DNA from: Crotalaria pallida
Taxonomy: Eukaryota > Streptophyta > Magnoliopsida > Fabales > Fabaceae
Direction: 5' to 3'
NCBI GenBank assembly: GCA_037953625.1
Contig: CM075651.1
Span: forward strand, 127,686,501-127,750,500
DNA: 64,000 bases
The notes under the pieces were generated by a model. It was not told the origin of the DNA and did not search any database. It was given only the letters and a program-made list of their open reading frames with translations. Made by a program: the position numbers and the translations under genes. Below are positions 1-13,700 of the stretch, in pieces (within the stretch, counting starts at the first letter, position 1; every line of letters starts with the position of its first letter).

Positions 1-234
1 AAAATAGAAAAACCAAATTTGTTTTCCTTGGTTTCCGTGTTTCTTTCTTTTGTATCAGTAACAGAATTTCCTATTTATGTGAAACTCATTTAGTATAACT
101 ACACCATCCCCATTTGTAAAAAAGTATGTAATAACAATTTAAAGAAGTAAAAAAAACAGAAAGTCTCTCTCTCTTCCATCCTTCATTTATTTCTGGTGCA
201 TTACGTTTCCTTTCTCCTTGGTGATTTGATATCA
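1..234 (+). repeat. 5' LTR (partial) of the copia element
   Basis: Matches the 3' LTR at 4395-4660 with scattered substitutions, ending in the same GATTTGATATCA. The first ~46 bp lie left of the window. Confidence 0.93.
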
Positions 235-237
235 AAT

Positions 238-250
238 TGGTATAAGAGCT
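238..250 (+). other. Primer-binding site of the copia element
   Basis: TGGTATAAGAGCT starts four bases after the LTR. It differs by one base from the usual plant copia site TGGTATCAGAGC, complementary to the 3' end of initiator tRNA-Met. Confidence 0.8.
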
Positions 251-346
251 GCCTTTGTCCAGCATCTGGTTAAGAAAAAAAAGGTGTTTGTGAGGAACAA
301 GAGTGTTCTCATATTATTTTTTAAATATACACATAAAAATTGAAAA

Positions 347-3300
347 ATGTCAATCAATTTTAATGTTATTTGGTTAGGTCCCAAATTAGATGGGAAACTT
401 GACTACAATTACTGGGAGCTTTTAATGACTACACACTTAAAAGCTCAAAACCTTTGAAGTCTTATTGAACCAGGAATAGAAGAAGGAGCTAATAAAATCG
501 CTCAAAGGAGGGACCAATTGGCGCTGACGCAAATTCACCAGGGAGTGGATTATTTGATATTTGGCAAAATTGCTAATGCCAAGACTGCGGAACAGACATG
601 AGAGACCTTAAAATTATCCTATAAAGGAGTGGACAAAGCTCAAAAATCCAAACTACAGTCATTGCGTAGAGAATATGAAAGATACGAGATGTCCAGTTCA
701 GAAAGTATTGAGCAATACTTCTCACGAGTTACAGACCTCGTTAATAAAATGAGAATGTAAGGAGAAGATATTTCAGAAATTATGGTGGTAGAGAAGATCC
801 TTCGCACCATGCCGATTAAATTTGATCATGTGGTGACTACAATAATTGAGTCCCATGACACAAACACAATGACAGTAGCAGAGTTGCAAGGGAGTATGGA
901 AAACCACGCGAACAAAATTTTAGAGAAGACAGAAAGGTCAAAAGAAGAGGCTTTAAAAAGCCAAGTAAATATGGCTGAATCTAGCCAAAGCGCATATGGC
1001 AGAGATCGTAACTTTAATAATGGAGGAAGAGATAGTTATAGAGGCAGAGGCCGAGAAAACTTTCGAGGAAAAGGACGTGGCAATTTTAATCAATGGCGAG
1101 ACAACAACTATAGACCTCCTGGTCGAGGAAGAGGCGAAAATAATTTTGGGCCTCCAAACCGTGGAAGAGGACGAAGTAATTTAAATCAAGAAGGAGGTAA
1201 TTTTATTTGCTTTCAGTGTAGAAAATATGGCCACAAAGCTTCAGATTGTCGATCTAGATTTCAGAATAATTATCAGGCAAACTTGGCAGAAAATCAAAAT
1301 CATGATACTGGTGAGAATTCCTATAATCATGAAAGTTTATTTTGTGCGAGTAGTTTTTTCTCAGAAGATGAAAATATTTGGTATTTGGATACCAGGTGTA
1401 GTAATCATATGTGTCTGATGAAAGAATTATTTTCTACATTAGATGAAAGTATTAACTCAATGGTGAAATTTGGCAATGATACTAATATACCTATTTTGGG
1501 GAAAGGCCAAATTATTTTTAAATTAAAAGATGGTTCTCAAAATTTTATCTCTGATGTTTTCTATGCTCCTGGCCTTCATTACAATCTCCTAAGTATTGGA
1601 CAACTATCAGAGAAAGGTTTCAACATGAAAATTCACCATGGTCTTTGTAGAAAAGGTAAACATGACCTCGAATCGTTTATTCCCCTTGAAAATACAATGT
1701 GAAAAAAATTCCTATTTTAATTCGGTCATACCTGATGATGATTGGTTGTGGCACATGCGTTTTGGTCATTTTCACTTTTTTGGATTGAATTATTTATCAA
1801 GGAAAGAGCTTGTTTCTGGTTTGCCTATAGTAAATGTTCCTAATTGTGTATGTGAGACTTGCCAATTGGGAAAGAAGCATTGAGATACATTTCCAGTTGG
1901 AAAATCCTGGCGAGCAAGGAAACTATTGGAGATTGTCCATTCAAATTTATGTATGGTTGAAGTTCCAACTGATGGAGGTTGCAGGTATTTTATTACTTTC
2001 ATTGATGATTTTAGTAGAAAGGCTTGGGTATATTTTTTAAAGCAAAAGTCGGAAGCTTGTGATGCTTTCAAATCATTTAAAGCATTTGTCGAAAAACAAA
2101 GTGGGTGCATGATTAAAGCACTGAGAACTGATAGAGGGCAAGAGTACCTCGCTTGTTCCGATTTCTTTGAGCAACATGGAATTCAACACCAGATGACCAC
2201 TAGATACACACCCCAACAAAATGGAGTAGCATAAAGGAAGAACAGGATAATCATGGACATGGTACGATGTATGCTGAGAGCTAAAAAATTGTCTAAAGAA
2301 TTTTGGGTAGAAGTAGTTGCTACTGCTATATATATTTTGAACAGGTGTCCGACAAAGAGTGTTAGTGACAAAAATCCAGAAGAAGCTTGGAGTGGAAAGA
2401 AGCCATCAATACGACACCTTAGAGTTTTTGGGTGTGTTGCATATGCTCGAATACCAGATCAGACGACAAAGGTGAAAAATTATTTTTATTGGATATAGTA
2501 CAACTTCAAAAGCTTATAAATTGTATAATCCAGAAACTAGGAAAGTTATTATTAGTCGAGATGTAACATTTAATGAATAAGGCATATGGGATTGGACCAC
2601 CAAAGCTGAAAAGAAGCAAGTGGTAATTCCAGAAGATCATGAAGCAGATGACGATGATGAAGGTCGAGCACCCAATAATAATGGTAGTCCACCACCTAAC
2701 AATCAAATGTGTCCCAAACCTCAAGATGAAGCATCGGGAAGACCACAATGACAACATCGATTACCAACCAGACTTCAAGATTGCATTCTGGGGAATGGCA
2801 ATGACCCATCAGACGACGAAGAGATTATTAATTTTGCTTTATTTGCATATTGTGATCCTTTAACATTCAAGGAAGCCACTAATCACCAGCATTGGAGAAA
2901 GGCGATGGAAGAGGAAATTCATTCAATAGAAAAGAATAAAACATGGAAGCTAACGGATTTTCCTGCGGACAAAAAGGCAATTGGAGTGAAGTTGGTGTAC
3001 AAAACAAAGTACAAGCCCAATGGCGACATTGATCGTTTCAAAGCGAGATTAGTTGCAAAAGGATATAAGCAAAAACCAGGTGTTGATTATTTCGAGGTAT
3101 TTGGTCCTGTTGCTAGACTTAACACAATACGAATGATTATTTCACTCTCGGCTCAACATGATTGGAAAATATATCAAATGGATGTTAAATCTGCTTTTTT
3201 TAAATGGTACCTTGGAAGAAGAAGTATATGTCGAGCAACCTGAGGGGTACGTAATAAAGGGAAATGGAAATAAATATAAATTAAATAAAGCATTGTATGG

Positions 3301-4380
3301 ATTAAAACAAGCACCGAGAGTGTGGTATAAGAAGATTGATTCATATTTTGTGGAGCACGGATTTGATCGATGGCCTTATGAACACACTTTATATATTAAA
3401 TGTGTAAGCCTGGAGATGTGCTGATAGTGTGTCTCTACGTCGACGATCTAATTTTCACCGGGAATAATTCAAACATGATAACAGAATTCATGGAGGCTAT
3501 GATAAAATCTTTTGAAATGACTGGTTTAGGGTTGATGTCTTATTTTCTTGTAATCGAACTTGTTCAAAAGAATGATGGAATATTTATTTCTCAAAAGAAA
3601 TATGCTAATGATATTTTAAAGAAATTCAAGATGGAAAATTCAAAACCAATTTCCACACCAGTAGAAGAAAAGTTAAAGCTAACAAGAGAAAATGAAGGTA
3701 AAAGAATATATTCGACTTACTACAAGAGTGTAATTGGAAGCCTCAGATATCTGATTGCAACTAGACTAGATATAGTATTTGGAGTTGGGTTACGAAGCAG
3801 ATTCATGGAAGAACCACACACTTATCATTTACAAGGAGTTAAAAGAATCATCCGATATATCAAAGGTACCTTGGCTGATGGAATTTTTTATGGCAATGAT
3901 AAAGATGTAAATCTTGTTGCCTGTACTGATAGTGATTGGGCTGGAGACATTTATACAAGGAAAAGCACGTTAGGATATATATTTCATCTAGGATCAGGCG
4001 CAATATCATGGTCGTCCAAGAAACAACCAGTTGTGGCACTTTCTACGGCCGAAGCAGAATACGTAGCAGCAACTAATTGAGCAACACAAGCAGTATGGTT
4101 AAGAAGAATTCTCGAAATACTACATCAGAAGCAAGATACTCCTACTGAAATATTTTGTGATAACAAGTATGCTATAGCACTGTCCAAACATTAAGTCTTT
4201 TATGGGCGTTCCAAACACATAGACATTCGCTTTCATAAAATCCGTGAATTAGTTGAAGAGAAAGAAGTGTTGATTAAGTACTATCACACTGTAGATCAAA
4301 TTGCAGACATATTTACCGAATCATTAGAGGCAAAATTATTCTATAAGCTAAAGAACTTACTTAAAATGACGAAAGCTTGA
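347..4380 (+). pseudogene. Copia gag-pol polyprotein remnant
   Basis: The frame opens at an ATG just inside the leader and meets in-frame stops near 456, 600 and 760. The longest open part (782-1702) has the end of the gag domain, an Arg/Gly-rich stretch, a CCHC zinc knuckle (CFQCRKYGHKASDC) and the protease/pre-integrase region. Frameshifts then occur near 1690 and 1880, a stop at 2232, and frameshifts near 2480, 3200 and 3410. Recognisable blocks include the integrase core (TDRGQEY), the reverse transcriptase start (KARLVAKGYKQ), the YVDD box and the RNase H end, closing with TGA just before the purine tract. Several stops look like Trp or Gln codons changed by C-to-T type mutation, as expected of old methylated copies. 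Confidence 0.93.
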
Positions 4381-4382
4381 TT

Positions 4383-4394
4383 TAAGGGAGACAA
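4383..4394 (+). other. Polypurine tract before the 3' LTR
   Basis: TAAGGGAGACAA directly precedes the TGTGATAT start of the 3' LTR, the position of the plus-strand primer in LTR elements. Confidence 0.75.
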
Positions 4395-4660
4395 TGTGAT
4401 ATATATAGTAAATCAAGTTTTATTGACTTTTTTAATTAAAAAATAGAAAAACCAAATCTGTTATTCCTTGGTTTCTGTGTTTCTTTCTTTTATATTGGTA
4501 ACAGAGTTTCCTATTTATGTGAAACTCATTTAGTATAAATACACCCTCCTCATTTGTATATATATATAAAAAAAAAAAAAAACAGAAAGCCTCTCTCTCT
4601 TCCCTCCTTCATTTATTTCCGTTGCATTATGTTTCCTTTCACCTTTGTGATTTGATATCA
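4395..4660 (+). repeat. 3' LTR of the copia element
   Basis: Starts TGTGATAT and ends GATATCA, so it has TG...CA ends with a short terminal inverted repeat. It is 266 bp and matches the partial 5' LTR. It contains TATAAATACACC, a likely core promoter of the element. Confidence 0.92.
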
Positions 4661-5639
4661 CTTGTGATATATTTTCCATTTTTAGTAACTCAAGATACTT
4701 GTCTGCAAGACCCATATTTAAAACTGTCAATTTAAGCAAGAGATTTAATTTAAGAAAGAACCTAAAGTCCAAAATTGAATTCAAAAGTAATTTGTTAAAT
4801 CTCTATTTGAAAAATATAAAAAAAATAACTGATAAACTATATAAAAATTAAAATGACTAGACACTTTTGTTTAGAAAAAGAAATAAATATAGTTTAGAAC
4901 AAATTTTTTAAATATAATTGAATTTTGAAGCAATTGTTATTTTTGTCTAAACTCTATTAGAAAGTTTCAATAAAGAAATAGCTCGTGAACAATAAACAAT
5001 ATATAATTATAACCCAAACGATAAAACTAAAAACTAAAAGCTTATAAAGTTACATAATTAAAAAGTTACTAAAAAATTCAAATGAAATTATATTAATTTT
5101 TTTTCAAACATAATTGTTTATCTAATCCTGAAGTTTAGAGTGATATTCTCTCCAATTTAGAATATAAGAAAAAAACAAAAATCATGTTTATCAAGAAAGT
5201 TAATCAATTTTATTTAATTTTTTCAAATTTATAAAAAATGGAGGTATTGAAGGAAAAGTATCGTGAATAAAACAAAAATTAGATAAAATAACAATTTTCT
5301 ATGACTGTTTTAGAAAAGTACAAAATTTTAAAAGGTTAATTACTTTTACTTATATTTAAAAAAAAAGAAAATATCTTTTTTTTCTTTATATTCTAAAAGA
5401 AATAACTAAATAAAACTTTTTTATTGGAGATAAATTCAGAATTTGGAGATCTACCTTTTAATATTATTAAATTTGCTTAGGTGACAATCCACTTCCACCT
5501 AGATTTGTTTGACTTGAATTATATATTTAAAATATTTAAATAAAAATAAAATATTTATAAAAACTATTTATTTCATAGCTTTGTGTGTAGACCATTTTGC
5601 CCAAGTCTTTTTTGCCCCACCTCTTCTTCCTTTCCCAAC
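4661..5639. other. AT-rich upstream region of the NPF4.6 gene
   Basis: No gene or clear repeat seen. Very AT-rich with poly-A and poly-T runs. The last 100 bp become pyrimidine-rich just before the TATA-like box. Confidence 0.6.
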
Positions 5640-5647
5640 TATTTAAA
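5640..5647 (+). promoter_or_regulatory. TATA-like box of the NPF4.6 gene
   Basis: TATTTAAA lies 78 bp before the start codon in a C/T-rich context, leaving room for a leader of about 50 bases. Position and motif only. Confidence 0.5.
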
Positions 5648-5724
5648 GCTCCAATCACTCAGTACCCTTTTACTTCTAACCAACAGAAAAACCTCTCCTC
5701 AGATCCAAAACAGTCAAGCCAACC

Positions 5725-6042
5725 ATGGTGGGTTGCCTTCCCCCCTCTCTCTCTTTCACTATTTCTTTCTCTTTTGTCCTTTTTAATTATTCCACCACAC
5801 AAATATTACATATACTATGGTACCTTAATTGATAACATACTCTAATGTCTAATAAATCAAATTGTATCTGCAGGAATTAGAAGCACACCGAGTGACCACA
5901 TGGGAAGGCTATGTTGACTGGAGGAACAAGCCTGCTCTCAGAATCCGCCATGGTGGCATGCTTGCAGCTTCCTTCGTTCTGGGTATGTTCCTAATTTCTC
6001 TCTTGTTTTTTTTTTCTAAAATAATTTCATTTTTACCTATAC

Positions 6043-6083
<41 letters not shown>

Positions 6084-9000
6084 TAAAGGTCCTATACGTA
6101 TATATATATATATAAGTTTTAGCAATAATAAATAGGCCTACGAAATTAACCTACAAATAGACGTACATTATAACAAAGTTTGAACAATGATAAATAGGCT
6201 TACGAACGTACAAATAGACCTATATCGCAACAAAGTGACAAGTGTAATATGTTAACCAATCAATAGTAAGTAAGCGATGTTTGTCACTTTTTTTATGGTG
6301 TAGGTTAATTTTGTAGGTCAAACTTGTTACTAAAACATACTCCCTCCGGTCCTATTTATAAGACCCTTTTGGGGTTTTTATTTTGGTCCTATTTATAAGA
6401 CCCCTTTTCAATTTTCAATACCATTTAATTACTTCTTTCCACTACCACCCCTATAAAGTCAACACTTTTTAGAGTTCCAATAATAATTATAGGGGTAGTT
6501 TTGAAAAAGTATATCAAATTTTGACATTTCCAATGCCACTAACCAATTTATCCACTCTCCTCGGTGGGAGTGAAAAACCCCAAAAGGGTCTTATAAATAG
6601 GACCGGAGGGAGTATATTATTATTATTCTGTATAAATCATGTACGGTCATTTATGGGCAAATCTAGATAGCTATGATTTTGAGGCGAAGTGTGGATTTGT
6701 GCAGTGGTGGAAGTGTTGGAGAATCTGGCGTATTTGTCCAATGCCAGCAATCTAGTGCTTTACTTGGGCAAGTACATGCACATGTCCCCTTCAAAATCTG
6801 CAAACAATGTTACCAATTTCATGGGAACAGCTTTCCTCCTTGCTCTCTTAGGTGGCTTTGCATCCGATGCCTTCTTCACCACGTATCACGTCTACCTGAT
6901 CAGCGCAGTTATTGAGTTCTTGGTAAGCACCCTTCTCTTCGATTTCACATTTACTACTAGATCATAAATTAATATGATTTTTTTTTAATAAGAAAATTGT
7001 TTTTTTATAGAAGCAAAATTTATTTTAGTGATCTTTAAAAAATTAGTTTATGGTTATTTGTGGGATGATATTTTTGGTGTACATAAAAAAATGCGATTTT
7101 ATGTGTCAAAATTATGTGATTGGTTAATTTACAATAAGTTTACTTTAAAATTTAATACTCACCATGGTTCTTGGTATAAGATTTTTTTTTAGGAAAATAA
7201 TCGTATAAAAAAGTATTTAATATTGTTAATAATATTAAAAATGTAAATATTTGGTATATTATATAGAAAATACTCATATATTTTATATTGTGATTCTGTA
7301 AATTATTGAATAAACAAAAGTATTTATGAAAAAACTATTTAAAAATTGGATTAAGATCTTATAAATCAAATAAAAAATTTTAAAAAAATCTTATATTAAA
7401 AATCAAAACAATAGTCTATATTTGTTTAATCATTTATAAATCTTTTTACAAATGAAGTGACACTGGTTAACATATATGTAAGATTTGGATCATACTCTTC
7501 TTCGCTTCATGTGAACATGGCTTGTTCCTTTGTGTGAACGCAGTTATTAACAAAAATGTTATTGAAACACCCCGAATTCAGCCGTTATCTAAAATATCTT
7601 GTCATATAAGAATATGTATCTTATTATTTTAGTAAAGGTGAGTGGAAATGCTTTTTTACATAGTTAATACATCATCCATCGTCAAATATTTAAAATTATT
7701 ATTTTAAAGCAAAAATCATATTTATAAATAGTGGAAGATATACTAATTTTACATTATCATGGCACACTTTTTTTAATAAATTTTTCAATGTGTTTATGAC
7801 ATATATTAAGGATATTAAGTTTGTGAATGGAAAAGTTGTTTAATTTTATACCTTGGAATAATATATTTTTACTTAATATAAAAACCCATTTTCTTATGTA
7901 AACATGTACTTTATCACACACATCAGAAAAATCTTTTTTATTTCATTCACAAATATTATACGATAAGCTAAAATAATTACAACCTTCGTCCCTAAATATA
8001 AGACCTTTTTGACACTTTTATTTTGTTCCTATTTATAAGACCATTTACCAATTTTCAATGATTATTAATTACTTTTTTCCACAAACACCCATATTTATTT
8101 AACACTTTTTAGATTCCCAATAATATTAATAGGGGTAATTTTGAAAATACATATCAAAAATTCACAATTCCAATACAATCAACTAAATTATTCAACTTTA
8201 TTAGTGGACGTGAAATCCCCAAAAGAGTCCTATATTTAGGTATGGTGGGAGTATATCATATCGTATTAGAATGTGTAGATAACATTATACGTATTACTCT
8301 ATCATTTCTTGCTTGCTTTTGCACTTATTGTTTTCCTTTCCTAGTTTCCTATGTTATGTTCCGCTTGGACTAGGAGGAGTGAGAAAGGGAAAGAGATAAA
8401 GACAGGATAGGGAGAGAGAGGGAGAGGGAGAGGGAGAGAGAGGGAGAGAGCTGTGGGAGAGAGAGAGAGAGAGAGAGAGGCTTCAATTAAATTAGTACAG
8501 TATCGAGTATCTTAAAGAACACGTGTCTTGCAAGATGATGATGATGATGTTAACCAGAATCAAAGTCAATAGCAAAGTTTTGCAACTTGCAAGGGTGGGG
8601 TTGATGAATCAAATATTGGTGCAACCGATGCCCATCAATTGAAAAAAAAAAAATGTGAACGATATTAAAAACACTTATCCATCCCCTGGATTCCCTTTCT
8701 TTTTGCTGCATTCGCTCTCCCACTTGCATTGGTCCAACAAAACCACTTGAATTGCATGAAAGAACACCCACTAAGATATAATAAGTCTAACAATTCTAGT
8801 CAGAAATATATTTTTTTTTTTTTGCTAAAAATGGATCTAAAAGAAACAGATAAGCATATTGCATATACATATATAGCTTTATCCTTTATATCTATAAACA
8901 TTTTATCCCAAAAAAGTGCCGAAAAGTAATCTATACTACATTTTTTTTTAAAGTCGTTAAAGTATAACCAATAAAAGAACCGAAAAATACCAACGAGTTG

Positions 9001-10714
9001 TTGGTGCAGTGGTGCCAGGGGCTGCACTTGGTAGGGCGAACCACGGTTCGATCCCCCGCAATAACGTTGGGAGAGGAATAAAACCTTAACCCCGGGATCC
9101 CCTCGAACTGGATTAGTCGGCCCAATGGGCCGGATACCAGGGTGCAAACCAAAAAAAAAAAAAAAAAAACCGAAAAATGTACCGTTTATCTTGTGGACTG
9201 TATCAATCTAGCAACATCTTAAATGGGAAGGGCACATAATATGGCTGTTAATGTCCGACAACTTAATCCTTTTGCTCAATAGAGTAGATGAGATAAAATA
9301 TTGCTGGTGGACGCTGATTTTTTAGTTTTTTACAATTTAATTTTTTGTCTCATATGAAGAAGAAAAAAGAACTCATTAAAATAAGGGGGCCAGCTTATTA
9401 AGTGTTCTTATTCATGCAAAGTATTTAATTTCCTCTGGTGCCTATGAAGGACCCCCCATGTATTAGTGCATCATCTTTTGCCGTTTGGCTCCTCAAATTT
9501 CGGCCCAGCTTGATTTTATTTACTCCGGTTCTTGTTATAGGACATATTCTAGAAGGGTTTTTTGGTCCTAATTATAAGACGTTTTATATTTTCTATGCAT
9601 CAATGATTGCTTTTTCTCTTTTTTGTCCTTATTAAATGTTTTGACTATGATGTATTTTTTGTTGTTCATTAATGAGTGTGAATTTTCCAAGAAAAGTTGA
9701 GAGGATAATATTGTAATGTTACAATATATTCTTATAGAATTCATGAAACTAACCAACTTCCTTGGTCCATGTAATATGGTTAAGTATATCTTATAAATAG
9801 GACCGGAGGGAGTTTCGGTTATCACCTAGACACCTACTACTATAAGTAGTAAGTAACTTTACAAGGATACTCTTTTCCAGTTTTCCCCCTTCGTATTAAT
9901 AAAAAAAATAAAAGTGTTTCATAAAATTACCCAATTTCAGTTCAAATTTTATCGACGTGGGTTTGTCAAGTGGTAGCTCGTTTGGTCTCTTAACCAACTG
10001 GTTTCAAGTTCGAACCTTGGATATAGAGCAATCCCTGCTGAGAAACCCGTACCACTTAGTGCGAGCTCAGTTGAATCGGACCTGATGAGTCGAATTCTGA
10101 ATATACCAGATCCGGGTACCGGTTGGTGTATAAAAAAAAGTTCAAATTTTATTTACCCTATTAATAATAAATAGATACGCAATAAATCTATTTAATAGTA
10201 GTATGTTGAAAAATTTAAAATCTCTGTACATTTTATCAAGGAAAATCTTTTTTTTTTCTTATCAAATAACTCTAGGCTACTTGTCACTTTGTCAGAGAAA
10301 CATAGACTCCTTGTTTAACAAACATCTGGCATTTTTTGTGGTGTACACAAACATCTAGCATTTAAATCATTTTTCTTCAAGTAAGTTTTTTTGGTACTTT
10401 TCTCAAGTAAATTTGATTGTAAAGATGACTGAGATCAAAATATAAATGCATGTGATTCTTTTTAGGTAGCAATTTTGCAGTTGGTTTTCTTTATCTCGGT
10501 GTTTCATTTTCATTTTATTTAGTCGTTGAAGATTTATTGTTTTCATCTTAAAAAAATTATTAATCTCAATTTTTAGCGTTGAGAAAAAAAATCTTTAAAA
10601 AAACTTATTACAAAAAACGAATATATTTAATTTTCAATACATATTTACTATAATTTTTACTTTTAAAAAATGTCCTCATTAATTTTACACCCCAACCCCC
10701 CCTCACACACATAT

Positions 10715-10751
<37 letters not shown>

Positions 10752-13700
10752 AATATAAATAAATATATATAAAATATACCAAAGTCAACATTCATTTATA
10801 AATATAAATAAATATATATATATATAATATATAATATATACCAAAGTCAACATTCATTTATTTGAGATATTATTATATATCGCCCTCCCACATGTATCGA
10901 GTCAACACTCATTTATTTGAAAAGTTATTAGTCCCTCCTATCCACTTTAAGCCTGGTTTGAAATGAGAGATTTTAAGATTTTGGGGAGAGGGAGAATGAG
11001 AAGAAAAATGAATCTTGTTTAGTTGAGGGATAGAAAAGAAAAAAGGAATAGAAAAAAATATTTGTATAACTGCATGAAATTACTTTCTCTCCACATTAGA
11101 GAGATTATGGAAGGAAAACTATAAAATAAAACATCAATGAAAAATTTACTCATTTTTTTCTCTTTTTTTCTCTTGCCAAACAATTGAAAATCTACCCATT
11201 TCTCATCATTCTCATTCTCTCTATAATATTTCTTTCGTATTTTTCTCTTCCCATTTTCTTCTCTACAACCAAACAGAGTGTAAGTATTCTTTTAGGATAT
11301 GGCGTTCAGATTAAGATATGTAATTAATATATCTTTCTGAATAAAATCAATGTGGTGTTTATCTAATTTGCCTTTTATCTCTCTTATAATCAGATGAGGA
11401 TAAAATTGTAAAAAGAGTAATTAACGTTATATTGGTTTTCTGAAAAGACACTTATAAAGGAACAATTTTTTTTTATCTTAAAAAGACACTTAAAGTGGAA
11501 CGGAGGAAGTAAGTGTGTATTTTTAAATAATTTGTTTAAGCTAAGGGTCTTGTTAATAGCTGTCCTTAGGGCACTTGTTAAGCTTTTTAGAAGTAGAAAA
11601 AATATCACAAGTCTCAATTCTTTCTTCTCTTAAAAACTTAAACAACTTCGACTTTTAATGATTTTAAATCATATTTAGCTTCATAACAAGTTCCCTAATG
11701 CATTTTCCTTTGTTTAATATGTGTTCTATGACACATACTAAAAAACCTTATAAGAATAACTTACATGGATAATAGATTATTTAAAACCTAGATATATGAT
11801 ATTTTTGGTTTTCATACAAGCATTTTCTAATTTTAAGTTTTTTAACATATATATGACCTATTAAAAAAAATCCACTTTTAAAATACTCGAGTAGTGGTGT
11901 GCACTTGGCGATAGTAATTTTTTTGTTTTGTCTAAATAATAGTGGAAAATATTACTAGTCTATTATTATACTCCAACAGCATATTATAAATTTTTTTCAT
12001 TGATTCTAAAATGAACAACTACAAAATTACATAAATTTAGGGTGAGAATGCTTTAATTGAAGGGTATACGAGCCTCAGCTCAACGCTTACACCCCTCTTC
12101 AAATTCATAAAAACTATGGAAAATGCTAACAAGTATCTTGAAATACTTGTTATATATGAAGTCAAAAGAAGTAAAAATTTATTGTAAAATGTAGTTATTT
12201 ATTTATTTTTTTAAAAGAGGAATTAGAACTTGTAATATTTTTTCAATTCCTAAAAACCTTCACAAATATACTGAAAATATTTATCAACAAAACCCTACAA
12301 CGATATGTAACTTGTCAACCACCCAACCTTATCCAAAATACGTCTACCTTTTTGCAACACGCCTGATTCTCTGTCATCTTCTTGGCTTTTATACAACACA
12401 TATACATAAACAACGTTTTCATTAACTAACTTATTTGAGACTTATAAATGTAATAATCTTACTATTTTATCTTAAAATCAATTGGTAATTCGAAAAATAG
12501 GTTAACATATATTTAAATTATATCATAAAGATAAAATTACCAATTGATTTTATATAGTTGGGACACATACACCTACCGCTTAGTGCGAGCTCATCGAATC
12601 GGATGAGTCGGATTATGGGTAAATCAGATCTGGATACTGGTTGTTGTACACCAAAAAATAAATTATATCATAAAAAATGAGATAAACGACGTGAGACTTT
12701 CAATAATAATAAATAAATAAATAATCCATAAGTTTTATTCAATAATAATCGGTATAATTAAAAGATTTTCTTAACCTCAGCCCTATAAGAGATTAAAAAA
12801 GGTTGTGTTTCATTGAAAAACTAAAACTTAAATGTTTAAAAGATGATGAATTTAGATTTTCAAGACTTTATTACCACTTTTGATGTTCTTATCATCTGTC
12901 CTAAAGGGCTGAGGTTAAGCAATCTCATAATTAAAATATTAAAAAAAAAAAGGCATTTTATATGGTAAGTTTACAAAATGGTACTCTCTCCGGTCCTATT
13001 TATAAGACCTCTTTGGAGTTTTTCACTTCTGCAAAGGAAAGTGGATAAATTTGTTAGTGACATTGAAAATGTGAAAATTTGATATACTTTTTCAAAACTA
13101 CCCCTATAATTATTATTGGAACTCCAAAAAGCATTGACTTTATAGGGGTGTTAGTGGAAAGTAGTAATTAAATGCTATTGAAAATTGAAAATGGATCTCA
13201 AAAAGATCTTATAAATAAGATCGAGGGGAGTATATTGGAAAAAAGGGTTCATGAACCACGTGTGTGGTTGACGTTTCAATAATCCATTACCATTATCACC
13301 ACCCTTATACACAGCGCATACAAACATGCATACTTAAAACGCCAACGACACCTCATAGTGACCTTTCATAACTAGCTGTTTATAGTGGAATATAGAAACC
13401 ATAATAAGTCCTTGTTTGTGTCATGGTCCAGGGGCTGATGAGGTGGGGATCCTGTGATCCACACAAATACCATAGGAAAGTAGGGCCCACTTGATTGCTT
13501 ACACTTTTCTCTGTATTTGTTGACCATTCTTCATTGGTCAATTTTTTGAGGAATGGTAGGACCTATCTTATATTATGTGTAGTCCAAAAGTATATCCGCT
13601 TGCCAAATATGTGATCTTTCATTGGTTTACTTTCATTTTCTGAGCAAAAACAGAGGCAAAAATAAGGATGAGAAAAAGATGGGTAGGTGTTGTACCAAAA

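Larger units (their letters stand above)
1..4660 (+). mobile_element. Ty1/copia LTR retrotransposon, decayed, 5' end cut by window edge
   Basis: Two LTRs flank an internal region whose domains run capsid, zinc knuckle, protease, integrase, reverse transcriptase, RNase H. Integrase before reverse transcriptase defines the copia superfamily. The window starts inside the 5' LTR: its first base matches a base about 46 bp into the 3' LTR. A primer-binding site and a purine tract sit where expected. The polyprotein is broken by several stops and frameshifts, so the copy cannot move by itself. The left target duplication is outside the window. Confidence 0.95.

Noticed and set aside
8989..9167. A tRNA gene suggested by the A and B boxes
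   Set aside because: The sequence cannot fold as a complete tRNA, has a long unrelated body, poly-A and target duplications, and recurs at 38.75 and 53.9 kb; it is a SINE.
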